Virus record (IMG/VR): IMGVR_UViG_3300024324_000009
Span: 62,001-126,000 of that record
Strand: one strand, 5' to 3'
Length of the DNA: 64,000 nucleotides
Source of the DNA: a virus
Positions within the stretch are counted from its first letter, which is position 1. Each line of letters starts with the position of its first letter. This document shows, one piece after another, positions 11,901 to 18,276 of this stretch. Both the position numbers and the translations under genes were made by a program. The notes beneath the pieces were generated by a model, which did no database searches, was not told the DNA's origin, and saw only the letters and a list, made by a program, of their open reading frames with translations.

Positions 11901-12085
11901 GTACCACTCCAACTGTAGAAAGAAAGGCTTGCCAAGGAACATATAGTTGTTATTATAATGATAAACAATGGCCTGCTGGAGAAAATGACTATTATGGCCT
12001 CGCTGGACAAGGAACATTTCTACAATGCCATAAATTTTTAGGCAAGTTTTGGGTATATGACTATTTTAATGAATCACCAATATAG
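2993..12085 (+). CDS. Giant cysteine-rich virion/adhesin-type protein (3030 aa)
   Basis: This is the largest gene in the window. No catalytic domain was recognised. The protein is rich in Tyr, Asn, Asp, Gly and Pro and unusually rich in cysteine. A very dense Cys segment lies around residues 2200-2600, with runs such as CGGGGCHC, CFCNGAPAC and CEKCPQ. This composition suggests a disulfide-stabilised extracellular protein such as a tail, baseplate or receptor-binding component. No signal peptide is seen at the N-terminus (MNNKCCRIVN), so export before assembly is not indicated. The start follows the previous stop by 9 bases with a weak AAGAG ribosome site. The virion role is inferred from length, composition and its equally odd neighbour. 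Confidence 0.8.
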   Translation: MNNKCCRIVNENSDRPIGDDPLYLYRFGEWLWNRTYNNLDNGHTPPRGHAGWMPIIIRGYEENVAIRPLAPPKNTGLVTFDPLNCTNDQFITDPTRVADPKSASIDCQYCEDFGNAVGSPRGISQLGDAKNNKVNTGNYTCCNGNCDVRTNQIDVDHNIPYVLPQYVDQWGDDKYELKWPDVYKGLSIEWAAYQGRKCAWELLPTMGEIPYDASTSQYNNKRDHELAIEKANIANRMAGNFIVFKIGPKAQSYDDSDEAIEWYKDQIRPCLGEFGYISNRFKDTIDVDLPTPEEFTAPYGFNDGTQDNVFIGRKKRTSWWKWDIEEAPVAWCLRQDKDTVLGTVNYVTEEVFSEELGRTEERITPQWDHQYWIPPGDIWVAKIEPDEPRNTMRDGKTEQDGQQRCPSGVKFMESGNMYVLPHDSYAVYISCNMYERFYDAYQSIKEIPTIRPEERIWQAMYAATHPLIDKVTVDLHKPYTINTEIKEYFSPVDDTATPVSSERTQLGNFANPYYQFMNWFDKKYMTSSNLNLIDSDTDLWNTLVSKYGSFYDSYPSQFIKDITFDNQTLPANTHLGVDLVYDFLVESESELIQGRRNQPDVPNYQNMTNAGINSTFQVGGYTGASIEINSHFIERNKLIPANLEEDGVCHKLSNPALFSDWRAFNDSVYRSEYLQSGWLSYETYYIRNGNGTNNPETYCRECDEYSSYANYATSKCTEVQNCFCDEERAVDAGPCSGQAKNIEDWTIRDTRYYPVINDPKATPISVAFHANGGIFYRGASDSGIVRFGDQNSNIGERKFRITLEMESFGTDAGRTSPLGLRVYACDLYALQSSSPETYLCQRFPIVGQLQTPTINTDNEWPIQTSPAQGGRWETQPAYLPGLSTKYAPSLKKYGGFNKKEIEEMFPYGYEQMEDYEKEDKVVKETVYNYDSNKPFGCGSSDSMTFKNYVETNYDLEIQTARGLMDHTISISEGGTFTGSRTKEDPFEPLDVVVNEDYKRFKTYVQYGRSSLKDENGYLLSADSDGVAWDGGGNWTLDWIPENSKGNTYNLSVRLANPYLSKLLDTVGHEGNRKYYPPASNPRAWYDNLDYLGGTYGYCDNPDQWYDYGDQTSRVTVVVRATPKPVTAKFAMFPPSPVECFDRVQFTKDGQVKPTDDKGVIPTSYKNQLRRSAGRSLLPKLTFNNIVDWDSGPLPYDLSESFLINEKQSKSLSSLFRKVKNFTENRKFKIVLATRDGKFFQLDGLPTRYESQKKTYEGFGHFVQVVRDGSDYNTYLPGAIPLVQKKTLEDVTWVTKPNTRFTAKINNTLENFDPNWPLNLRLTTGYRIDPVNNTLTFAGTRMFFALFPKVEIITLPSPSDDMENNPPVGSIVNFLRGPVGTYYKYADADEAPFSSKYVVFNPNDYTWQRYSDLHYDFNNTSYIGYVYNSILKINPITFYFYRDPLGDRTKQAEAICTEMRLKSYLVDARGKRVFPGTLNDPCIDLCTDGGITFIRTETELKFKNNLNVDWYEIDDLKTEILSSHIYKPECVNNEKDSFLSNRKYRSKWSDLKGFDGIILDHSEEEQYASKYYPPTRYDNVFYKMLVDNDNQSEIPTSRGEERHHSIVPYGNKGSAPFRFNIHQKYNVDYGNDLVNSAEISGVHNYFPFMDINDKDWGLGYTPVDKFFVPEVIEQDFDGLVEPNLTEVKQGALGEYQRTRPDKQIILTIPADATFTQTIEFATKADTYVISDTLRADTPLFYLGEIEQEDTENCPGDLDILKPDPYQGRNYGKNFGGTLDIGRPYDIRKGTMPLENWKPKSAFARWTRYCDIDEETCETQKCITSGRGSTELYGVYKMSNPTKLTYRELAGQDFLAFISYNAGIVNGMNGVRPPKILRSIHSKQENPAIKNDILYSKDNTDLCNDRVVLPPEYQYPDWDTQVNSTFLQGVKDLEKLSLTYEPAEQLIKSDLLAEEMVFRALYGEKEFVNRTSFNGDTLLTADQILNYVDPQIDVDEMHKQILWSYDRGSNSDVSRVQTQHTFGVNSRLRVGDRASVTWGGVKVEADITENSTNTWEGRVLNLTIESSQGTQNYSVPIFMSNVVFSDMINVLAGGEAPTVDDNSTITLVEQGAIVQPERKTRVVDCYNGQCCFDLEDNLGIGGGDYQKILLTECKNMGTWKYFLLQVPRLQRYNWNDTFNVCEPDNFIYGPDTSACKPYKYGYCNLTPEECPPCTGEHPPEELVLVESLDKDYYVTENKWINNYLDTDVERFTYDYKSCRNTIRSNGHLYRHNYEYAEQKFFRFDLAAEFNAAEYRLAIANIDCFNCGGGGCHCSDPGTANRPGTCVGVCDYQLEVTSNDEGPCNTKCKYSEPRVSLGSECFCNGAPACPNGSDPDGCYPYGSSACPIRFSHPTTLTPNEACDKAFALVQYDTSYWGYYGYDSAGQPRGCGRACYPRGDCDTTYFCFIQDCEKCPQSNMGAAECYDSPPGPPVWNSEGYTWGRTVVAPYVSSCGIRGQGFTATPSNGTTCSSDNCPDYSQTDVFETKTVWEYSEPEVAYDTYLKDTKYGGGNNRICNSGSQPDCVTTLFSVTLDNDQVRVNFPSGDIAWASQGGIGSNACVGPSLETTNVSLCTDTNYRISESNSNLEVNISDNLGYISNYSKTDTVGCTNNVKINMPPQSQEWAVRDIDGQCMVGHWMGQHINESLVISQGQNAYVVCQSNQIAGSACVGRLEIANAGSTFNSPPGGECPEEKAEARVYGVCEGTLSGPDCNSPDECSWGESSWFEELEVLHNEYRKRYNNANRSIPTENIIEGLIPGSVGPLLTKTYQIPEGTVTRANKGPYGVTTEDMYAYVTVAYYDYKYRAPHNLDDTITETRQAQVAEQNGTDSVTASCYKGRPFTNDPALQTLDPLRGYFYHCNESNTGDCGEGIGFPWYIRGSWTFMPSRLAYRCINRGVAYPNWYTPAVSPHGCRPQFDERYGRYDTPPTNFMSTTPTVERKACQGTYSCYYNDKQWPAGENDYYGLAGQGTFLQCHKFLGKFWVYDYFNESPI

Positions 12086-12100
12086 GACGAAGGAGAGAAC

Positions 12101-12781
12101 ATGCACTGTAAACTAATACCAATAAAAGGGAAATTTTTTAGAGGTAAGCCCGTATACAGTTGCTCATCTTGTGGTTTAACTTTAGGTTTAGAAGACCCGA
12201 ACACTAAAGTCTTATGCAAGGTAGAAGCAGCAAAATCAGACGTTACTGAACTTTTAACAAAAAGAATGTATCATCGTGAAGATAAAGTTGATGCTAATAA
12301 TTTACTGGGAGACAAACCTGTTGAACTTCATAAAGGTATGAGCCTTCGTGACAAAGTAGCTGCTATTTATAAAGACAGACTTATAAATAATGCAAAGCAG
12401 GATGGCAGAATAGCAGATAATAAAGACAATACGGTTGCATATGAAGTTCTTAATCAACAAGCACAGGACTATGCTGAAAATTACATAGCAGAAAAATCAC
12501 AACCGTTTAAAGAGGAACTTAGCGAAGAAGATAAAAAGAAACTAATGTGTACCCAAGAAGAAATAAATCAACGCTTAAGCATTTGTGAAACTTGTGAATA
12601 CTACGAAAATAATACATGTTTACAGTGCGGTTGTGCCATTAGTAGAGCATCAATACATTCTAATAAGTTAGCATTTAGAAATAAAAGCTGTCCTGTAAAT
12701 AAATGGGGGCCAATTCAAATACCAGTAAACGGAGATGAAAGTACTTCAGACGGCTCTGGCTCTGGCTCTGGTTCTGGTTGA
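12101..12781 (+). CDS. Zinc-ribbon phage protein with Gly-Ser tail
   Basis: The 226-residue protein has an N-terminal C-x2-C pair (CSSCG, about residue 20) and a C-terminal cysteine cluster of the type CETCEYY...CLQCGC...CPVNKW. The second pattern is common in small conserved phage proteins and probably binds zinc. The middle is charged and helical. The last ~16 residues are a Ser-Gly repeat that overlaps the 3' end of the convergent gene by 67 bases. A strong AAGGAG ribosome site precedes the ATG, and the gene follows the giant virion gene by 15 bases. Its role is unknown; it may be an assembly or regulatory factor. Confidence 0.7.
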   Translation: MHCKLIPIKGKFFRGKPVYSCSSCGLTLGLEDPNTKVLCKVEAAKSDVTELLTKRMYHREDKVDANNLLGDKPVELHKGMSLRDKVAAIYKDRLINNAKQDGRIADNKDNTVAYEVLNQQAQDYAENYIAEKSQPFKEELSEEDKKKLMCTQEEINQRLSICETCEYYENNTCLQCGCAISRASIHSNKLAFRNKSCPVNKWGPIQIPVNGDESTSDGSGSGSGSG

Positions 12782-13740
12782 GGTTCTAGTAAACTGGACT
12801 TATCGTGTTTGATCCAGAACGTATGCACTCTTTTAGAAGAGTAGTTATTTTTAATAAAATTCACAGAGCCATGAAAAACTTTAGGCTTTTGTCCTTCTTC
12901 TTGAAACAACAATGTATACTTAACATTAGGTATTCTTGTATGGTTTCTATAAAAGTGAACGTATACCCCATATCGTCCCGGTACAAAGTTTTCTAGATAT
13001 ATGTTTTCTACAGCATCATTGGTGTGTGGTTGTACATTCATATCAATATCAAGATGCCCAAATTCTGTTTTCTTATTTTGAAAACAACACATACCCAAAA
13101 ACCATTTACCCTTAACAGGAAGACTTGTGGCTTTAACTAAATGTAAGTCTAGATCGTCTGTTGTGTTCCAGAATAGAGATACCGTAATTTTGCCTCTTTT
13201 TGCACCTAGTCCATTTAGCTTTTGTAACATGCCTCCCACTTCACCATCTCCACCACTTCCACCTTCCATTTGGGTTCCAGCAAGAGGGTTGCCCATATTT
13301 TCTGAATCACTGTTTGATCCCATCCTATCTGTCGCAATACTGCTCAATAAGTCTACAGGATTTACTTCTGTGACGCTCATACTGCCTTTCTGAGGCTCTG
13401 GATTAAAAATAGGGTCTGATATAGGGCTAATATCCGCAGGTTTAAAATCTGGCTCTAGTTTGGTCTTAGCTAGGACTTCTGCGTCTTGCTTTGCTTTCAT
13501 TTCAGCCATCCAATCAAGTATTTCTTGATTTGCATGTGGCTCGTCATCCATCACTATGAGATCATCTTCCCTTTGACCACCCATTTCGATTATGATAGGC
13601 TTCAGTAATTCAGGAGTATCTAGTCCATACAGCAACATGAACAATATCATAAAGGCGTGTATAACCAGACTAAACATCATGCTGGGAGCAGGTTTACGAG
13701 AAACATACACTTGTAGTTCTTTTTTATCTTGAGCATCCAT
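12715..13740 (-). CDS. TonB-like membrane-anchored protein with YfaP/DUF2135-like domain
   Basis: A short cytoplasmic N-terminus precedes one membrane segment (about residues 20-40), then an acidic Pro-rich region, a Gly-rich linker and a C-terminal beta domain. The domain contains WNTTDDLDLHLV, GHLDIDMNV, VENIYLENF and GRYGVYVHFY, which I match to the YfaP/DUF2135-type domain by the DLDLH, LDIDMN and VENI signatures. The overall plan, a TonB-like anchor plus this domain, is familiar from planctomycete envelope proteins. The C-terminus has a Pro-Glu repeat encoded opposite the Ser-Gly tail of the convergent gene. It has its own strong promoter at 13776-13803. The function is unknown; modification of the host envelope during infection is a guess. 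Confidence 0.65.
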   Translation of the reverse strand: MDAQDKKELQVYVSRKPAPSMMFSLVIHAFMILFMLLYGLDTPELLKPIIIEMGGQREDDLIVMDDEPHANQEILDWMAEMKAKQDAEVLAKTKLEPDFKPADISPISDPIFNPEPQKGSMSVTEVNPVDLLSSIATDRMGSNSDSENMGNPLAGTQMEGGSGGDGEVGGMLQKLNGLGAKRGKITVSLFWNTTDDLDLHLVKATSLPVKGKWFLGMCCFQNKKTEFGHLDIDMNVQPHTNDAVENIYLENFVPGRYGVYVHFYRNHTRIPNVKYTLLFQEEGQKPKVFHGSVNFIKNNYSSKRVHTFWIKHDKSSLLEPQPEPEPEPEPSEVLSSPFTGI

Positions 13741-13775
13741 AGTAATATTCCAAAAGTTAAAGTTCCAATACCCAA

Positions 13776-13803
13776 ATTATAGCACACTATTTATGGCTGT
13801 CAA
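13776..13803 (-). promoter_or_regulatory. Sigma70-type promoter
   Basis: On the minus strand TTGACA (13798-13803) and TATAAT (13776-13781) are both perfect consensus hexamers, 16 bp apart. The site overlaps the 3' end of the methyltransferase gene and points at the TonB/YfaP-like gene, giving a leader of about 28 bases. It is the best of a family of similar promoters in the window. Confidence 0.85.
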
Positions 13804-14539
13804 GTAGTTCATCTTCGTTTATTTTTATACAGACGTTTACATCTTGACAATTATTAATTGATCTCCATGCTTCTGCTTCTTGTGATTCAAGATTAAAATA
13901 GGGTGATTGATCTATGAACTTTTTATTCCATTCTAAAGATGTGTGACAACAGCCGTACATCTCTGTTTCTGCATCTATCGAAAGATATTGTTGAAAAGCA
14001 TAGCCGTATTTTCTGTAAGAATTAACAAATCTACCCTTGGCCTCTACAGGAACTCCGTAGTTCGGTTTGTCTTTCATTTTCTCAATATGTAAGGTCGCTT
14101 TTTCAGCACTTGTGGTAAACACTAAGTGTCCATTAGACTTTAAGCAATCAGACAACAATTCAAAAGTATATTCCCATCTATGCTGGGGAAGGTGAGTGAA
14201 CACAGAACCGCACCAAATTAAATCAAAATGATCTCTGGGCAGTTCTTCCTCAGTGTTACATACATCCTGACCTAGTACATCACGGCAGAAAGTTACACAT
14301 TCTTCGATTCTGTCATAAACAGTCACGGTGGCATTTGGAAACTCTTCCGCAAAAACTCTGGAACACCTACCGTAAGCACCACCAAAGTCAAGTATATGTT
14401 TTGCATCACGATTTACTCTTTTGCAAATACGCATGGCACTTTCTGCCCATGCCCAATACTTCTCTGCTAGTACTTCATCGGTAAGGTTCACGTTTGTATA
14501 ATACATACTATCTCTAGGGTGTATAATACGATTTATCAC
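13787..14539 (-). CDS. Class I SAM-dependent methyltransferase
   Basis: The glycine-rich SAM site ILDFGGAYGR is followed by an acidic strand end (VYDRIEE) and by FDLIWCGSVFTHL, the order expected for a Rossmann-fold methyltransferase of the type-11/25 kind. I place the start at the GTG at 14539, where the codon overlaps the upstream stop as GTGA; a longer GTG start at 14560 is possible. The substrate cannot be read from the sequence. Such proteins in phages may modify sugars, small molecules or DNA, and two sugar-modifying islands lie in this window. It is the last gene before the TonB/YfaP-like gene. Confidence 0.8.
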   Translation of the reverse strand: MINRIIHPRDSMYYTNVNLTDEVLAEKYWAWAESAMRICKRVNRDAKHILDFGGAYGRCSRVFAEEFPNATVTVYDRIEECVTFCRDVLGQDVCNTEEELPRDHFDLIWCGSVFTHLPQHRWEYTFELLSDCLKSNGHLVFTTSAEKATLHIEKMKDKPNYGVPVEAKGRFVNSYRKYGYAFQQYLSIDAETEMYGCCHTSLEWNKKFIDQSPYFNLESQEAEAWRSINNCQDVNVCIKINEDELLDSHK

Positions 14540-14874
14540 TTTTTCTTCTTCCCTTCCCACTTATACCAGCCATTATTTTCTAGCCAGTTACCAGCCTCGT
14601 CCTTACGCTTAGGAAAGAGAGTGTCACCCTTCTTATGTTGACCATAAGATAGAACAGCACCGCAGTCCATGCATCTCAGTTCATAATATTCATTGCCTTC
14701 TACATTTCTTACAACAAACTTAATATTATGCGAGCCACAAATACCGCACTGTGCTTCGCTAAAAACTTCTTGGACAACAGAAAGATTTTTAAATAATTCT
14801 TTTTGTCCCGCCCCTTCAATATGAAATTCTAATTTTTCACTGGGCCTAAAAATTGCTTTGCTATTCATTTCCAT
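14536..14874 (-). CDS. Zinc-ribbon protein (possible single-strand DNA binder)
   Basis: The 112-residue protein has a four-cysteine ribbon (C43, C46, C68, C71; CGICG and CMDCG) and a basic lysine-rich end. It overlaps the upstream gene by 10 bases, within GAGGAATC ahead of the ATG. Small zinc-ribbon proteins next to putative annealing or recombination genes are common in phages, so a DNA-binding role is plausible but inferred. Confidence 0.65.
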   Translation of the reverse strand: MEMNSKAIFRPSEKLEFHIEGAGQKELFKNLSVVQEVFSEAQCGICGSHNIKFVVRNVEGNEYYELRCMDCGAVLSYGQHKKGDTLFPKRKDEAGNWLENNGWYKWEGKKKK

Positions 14875-15572
14875 GATTCCTCGTAGCCTAATAAACCTGC
14901 ACCAATATTGGAAGTGTTGGTTTGTAAGGAAGTGAGTTCCTTAACAAGTTTAACAGCATCCTCATGCTTAATATTATAAACACCTTCGGCTACAATGTCA
15001 AGCTGTCTAATAACATTATGTACATTTATATCACATCTTTTAGCTATTACGTCGATAAAGTTAATCTGATTTGACGTAATCTTAGAAACACTGTCGAAAT
15101 CTGGGTTGTCTTCAGCATCTTCTACCAGTTCTTCAGCAGCAACTACTTTTCGTAGCTTTAATGCTCGACGCAAGGCACGGCCTTCTGCTCTAGTTTCTGC
15201 TACAGCCACAGGGTGATTTCTATAGATTTTGTCGCAATTTCCCCAGTAAACATCAGCAGAACCAGTGAAGGATCGTGTTCGTAGACTGTCTTCCATGTCT
15301 TTATCGTTCATAATATATGACAACGTATGGACCACAGTGGCACGTTTCTCGTTGTCTGGAGTCGGAGACTGAAGAACATCAGATAAAGCCTGAACCATTG
15401 TACAATCTAGTGCGATTTCAAATATCCTACGTAGACCATCTGTAGTAGGATTTCCCTCAACCAGTTCATCCTTGTTTAACAATCCTAGTACATGATCAGT
15501 CCACCCGACATCATTAGGTGTTACATTTGTACTTACTTCTTCAACTTTTTCTTCAACTTTTTTTCTTGGCAT
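14865..15572 (-). CDS. Possible Rad52/ERF-like single-strand annealing protein
   Basis: The most telling stretch is residues 122-140, with AETRAEGRALRRAL. It resembles the ETRAxGRALR motif found in several phage annealing families (Rad52, Sak and ERF types). The N-terminus is a Lys/Glu-rich tail, and residues ~155-220 form a second helical region. The zinc-ribbon gene overlaps its end and a Vsr-like nuclease precedes it by 2 bases, which suits DNA recombination. The match rests on one motif, so the family call is tentative; a structure comparison would decide. Confidence 0.4.
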   Translation of the reverse strand: MPRKKVEEKVEEVSTNVTPNDVGWTDHVLGLLNKDELVEGNPTTDGLRRIFEIALDCTMVQALSDVLQSPTPDNEKRATVVHTLSYIMNDKDMEDSLRTRSFTGSADVYWGNCDKIYRNHPVAVAETRAEGRALRRALKLRKVVAAEELVEDAEDNPDFDSVSKITSNQINFIDVIAKRCDINVHNVIRQLDIVAEGVYNIKHEDAVKLVKELTSLQTNTSNIGAGLLGYEESWK

Positions 15573-15574
15573 AA

Positions 15575-16366
15575 TTAGTCCTCTATAGTAATAATCTTAG
15601 TTTTAGTTTTCCCAATATCCTTCAACACACCCACTAATGTTTCTAGTACACGTTGTGACCTAGCATTAGAGTACTCATGTAATTGTGCAATACGAATCAA
15701 CTTATATCCTCTTCCTACTATCAAACCAGACTTTTTCTGGTCATACCTCTTGGCCTTAGCTAAAGCATCCTCTCCCCATACTGGCAAGAAATGTGATAGT
15801 CCATCTACTTCTATCGCTACATTTATAGTAGGCAGGAACAGGTCAAGATGCAAGCGGGTATTTCCTAATAATTGCTCTTTGTGTGGCTCTACTTTAAAAC
15901 CCTCCTTAATAAGACCACTTAGAAGATACCTTTCCATTTTCGATCCTGTTTTGCTGGTTACTCTCACTGCATCTCTAGCAAGCCTGAGACGCTGCTCTTT
16001 TTCCTGTTCTGGTAAAGCGGCCCATAGTTTCTTCGCAGTGTCGCTTCTGCGTTTCAATTCTGCATCAGAAAGCCCTTCCCAAGTTTCCATGAGTGATTTG
16101 CCTATTTTATTTTTAGACTCGTCAGAGTGCTGCTTGCCTTCTGTGGGATGAGTAGCCTTACCAGTTTTAAGAGCATTAGATTGTGCAGAACTTTTATCTC
16201 TCAATTTTATCTCAAACTTAATAGCATCCCTTCTTATTTTATTGGCATAAGTACCCAGTTCGCTTGCTGTATCCGCAAGACTTTTATTTTCTTTTTGATA
16301 CAGACGCAGAATCTCTTTCTTCTTTTCTTTGTCTGTAAGTTTACTATACTTGTGTTTCAATGACAT
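15575..16366 (-). CDS. Vsr-like homing-type endonuclease with NUMOD-like linker
   Basis: Residues 1-55 carry a helix-turn-helix-like region (LADTASELGTYANKI). Around residues 73-92 there is a motif like NUMOD3 (EGKQHSDESKNKIG), a DNA-binding module of homing endonucleases. The C-terminal ~115 residues form a PD-(D/E)XK/Vsr-like nuclease with HLDLFLP and IEVDGLSHF carrying the expected acidic residues and histidine. This architecture resembles free-standing EDxHD-type homing endonucleases. No intron or split host gene is seen next to it; it sits at the border between recombination genes and the first glycosylation island. Confidence 0.7.
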   Translation of the reverse strand: MSLKHKYSKLTDKEKKKEILRLYQKENKSLADTASELGTYANKIRRDAIKFEIKLRDKSSAQSNALKTGKATHPTEGKQHSDESKNKIGKSLMETWEGLSDAELKRRSDTAKKLWAALPEQEKEQRLRLARDAVRVTSKTGSKMERYLLSGLIKEGFKVEPHKEQLLGNTRLHLDLFLPTINVAIEVDGLSHFLPVWGEDALAKAKRYDQKKSGLIVGRGYKLIRIAQLHEYSNARSQRVLETLVGVLKDIGKTKTKIITIED

Positions 16367-16817
16367 TGTTTATTTCCTTTGCTGTGACTGTTGGCATAAC
16401 CGATATTGGCTTCTTCCAACAAATATCTAAAATTTCTGAAGTTGTTTCATCTTTGGCTATAAACTCCACATCTTTAGTGTCGAATAAGCCCTTCCATTGT
16501 CTATAGTGGTCTTGCTGGTTTTCCTTACCCCAAGGTATCGTATCTATATATATTATTTGTTTACTAGGCGTTTTAAAAGTCTGTGTCAAAAGCCTACTTT
16601 TAACATCAAACATAAACAACGTGCCTTTAAAAAATTTAGCATGACTAATATGTAGCATATAATATTTATTGTTAGTAATAATAGCATTTGGAACATTACT
16701 AAAAACCACTATGTTATCCATAGGTCTCAATGTGCATAGTTCATTAATTGCCTCCAGATAACCTGTAGCCTGATGGTTGTTTTGTTCTATGTCTAGTATA
16801 TAAAATCCTATGTTCAT
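16344..16817 (-). CDS. Uncharacterised protein of the first glycosylation island
   Basis: The 157-residue product has alternating hydrophobic and polar strands (GTLFMFDVKSRLL, QIIYIDTIPW), as in a Rossmann-like N-terminal half of a glycosyltransferase. No signature motif is present. An AAGGAAG ribosome site precedes the ATG, and the start overlaps the upstream stop as ATGA, so it is translationally coupled to the glycosyltransferase-like gene before it. A role in sugar modification is inferred from position only. Confidence 0.5.
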   Translation of the reverse strand: MNIGFYILDIEQNNHQATGYLEAINELCTLRPMDNIVVFSNVPNAIITNNKYYMLHISHAKFFKGTLFMFDVKSRLLTQTFKTPSKQIIYIDTIPWGKENQQDHYRQWKGLFDTKDVEFIAKDETTSEILDICWKKPISVMPTVTAKEINNVIETQV

Positions 16818-17599
16818 ATGTTCTTCCTTATGTATGGTAAAACTTCGTGTCTTGTAAAATAATCGTATGTTCTGTTTTCCAACTTGGCTACTGGTGCAAG
16901 TATCTTATTATCCTCTAGGGCTTGTTTAATGTTTCCTGATGAGACATCAATACAGTCGATCCCACAAGCCTGTGCTTCTAATGTAAGGTTACATGAGAGG
17001 TCTATAAACTTTTCGTAAGTGTTTAAAACATTACTGAGTTGAACAGGGTCGAGCATTCCTAGATTTTGATCGGAGACCCAATTATGATCATTGAATATAT
17101 TGATTTTCAGTTTAGTCTTAGGATAGAGCAGTTCATTAATCTGAATCCTATCTTCATCTTGTCCGCTACTCATAACAGCAATTCTGTTATTTCTGCTTTG
17201 TTCACGATTGTTGAATGTGCTTGAGTCATATTTATTGTCGTAGCTTAGGAATTGTGCAGGAATGCCTTGTGCCAGATTCGTATTAGCTATTACTTTAACT
17301 TGTGACTGACACAAAAAGGTCCACAGGTCTGTGTTTTTTTCTCCTAAAGTCTTGTCTAGAAGCAGGAATATATTGATATCTTGTTGGTATTCGTTGATCC
17401 AATCATGTACTTCTTGAGAATAATCACAAATAGATAGAAAAACATTTTTCGGCTTGGTTCTCTCGGCAAAATCAAAAAGCCTACCAAAGACATTCACTGT
17501 TTGTATCTCTAGGTCTTTGTCTTCTACGTTATATAAAGACTGAGAGATGCAACGATGAGGAATGCTCTGTGCTGTATAAAATATATGTAATGTTTTCAT
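16814..17599 (-). CDS. Glycosyltransferase-like protein
   Basis: The 261-residue protein begins with a beta strand typical of a nucleotide-sugar enzyme (MKTLHIFYTAQ). In the second half LTLEAQACGIDCIDV resembles the acceptor/donor loop of GT4 enzymes (E-A-x-A-x-G-x-P/D). Its end has a terminal helix common in this fold. It lies in a run of overlapping sugar-related genes. The motif is degenerate, so the enzyme class is uncertain and the donor sugar cannot be read. Confidence 0.5.
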   Translation of the reverse strand: MKTLHIFYTAQSIPHRCISQSLYNVEDKDLEIQTVNVFGRLFDFAERTKPKNVFLSICDYSQEVHDWINEYQQDINIFLLLDKTLGEKNTDLWTFLCQSQVKVIANTNLAQGIPAQFLSYDNKYDSSTFNNREQSRNNRIAVMSSGQDEDRIQINELLYPKTKLKINIFNDHNWVSDQNLGMLDPVQLSNVLNTYEKFIDLSCNLTLEAQACGIDCIDVSSGNIKQALEDNKILAPVAKLENRTYDYFTRHEVLPYIRKNI

Positions 17600-18276
17600 G
17601 TTTTATTCTTTTCCTTCTTGATAATTACACTGTCGTTATTTTTATTAAGTTTTAAAAATGTCAAAGATATTATATTTTCTTGTATAGCAAGATTTAATAT
17701 CTCAAACATAAACATATTATCATAATACCTATCATCAATATTATTTTTTAAACTTTCCCAATCTTTTTTGCAAAAGTAGATAGCTTCATTCCATACGTAA
17801 TCGCCTATATCGTAAAACATAGATGATATTTCGTTGCTGTTATCTTTCAAAGTAAAACCAATAGGCTCTTGATGTTTTATCTTTTTATTTCTTTTCTTTG
17901 CTAAAACCCATGACTTGTCAAGGTCTTGTGGTTCAAATTTTTTAGGAAGTACGTCTCCATTTAATATAAACAAACCCGGACTATCATCAAGTTTTATTTT
18001 TTGTAATAACATTTTAATTGCATATCCATGATTTTTCTCTAAAAACTTTGAATTATAAATATCTATTACATCCTGACTGTGAACCTTACGCAAAAGTTTT
18101 TCTGCTCCAAAACCAGTACATATATATACTTTGTCTCCAAGGATTTTGGATAATACTTTAATTTGTTTGTTAATTAATTCTGTAGCATTAGGACTTGTTT
18201 TTATTAGTCCAATAGGACCAAAGGATTTCATACCTTTCTTAATCTCATATGCTAGCACACATGATTTTATATTCAT
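17596..18276 (-). CDS. Sugar nucleotidyltransferase-like protein
   Basis: The order of elements follows the nucleotidyltransferase/GT-A fold: a region like the start of the uridylyl-binding loop (SPNATELINKQIKVL), KVYICTGFGAEKL, HGYAIKMLLQ and the metal-site-like LFILNGDVLP. The usual N-terminal G-x-G-T-R-hexad is not present, so the active site may be altered or the protein may be a glycosyltransferase of the same fold. The product is lysine-rich at the C-terminus. It overlaps both neighbours by 4 bases. Confidence 0.5.
   Translation of the reverse strand: MNIKSCVLAYEIKKGMKSFGPIGLIKTSPNATELINKQIKVLSKILGDKVYICTGFGAEKLLRKVHSQDVIDIYNSKFLEKNHGYAIKMLLQKIKLDDSPGLFILNGDVLPKKFEPQDLDKSWVLAKKRNKKIKHQEPIGFTLKDNSNEISSMFYDIGDYVWNEAIYFCKKDWESLKNNIDDRYYDNMFMFEILNLAIQENIISLTFLKLNKNNDSVIIKKEKNKT

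Noticed and set aside
12805-12996. Plus-strand frames opposite the TonB/YfaP-like gene
   Set aside because: They have no ribosome site or recognisable protein character and lie fully within the minus-strand gene.
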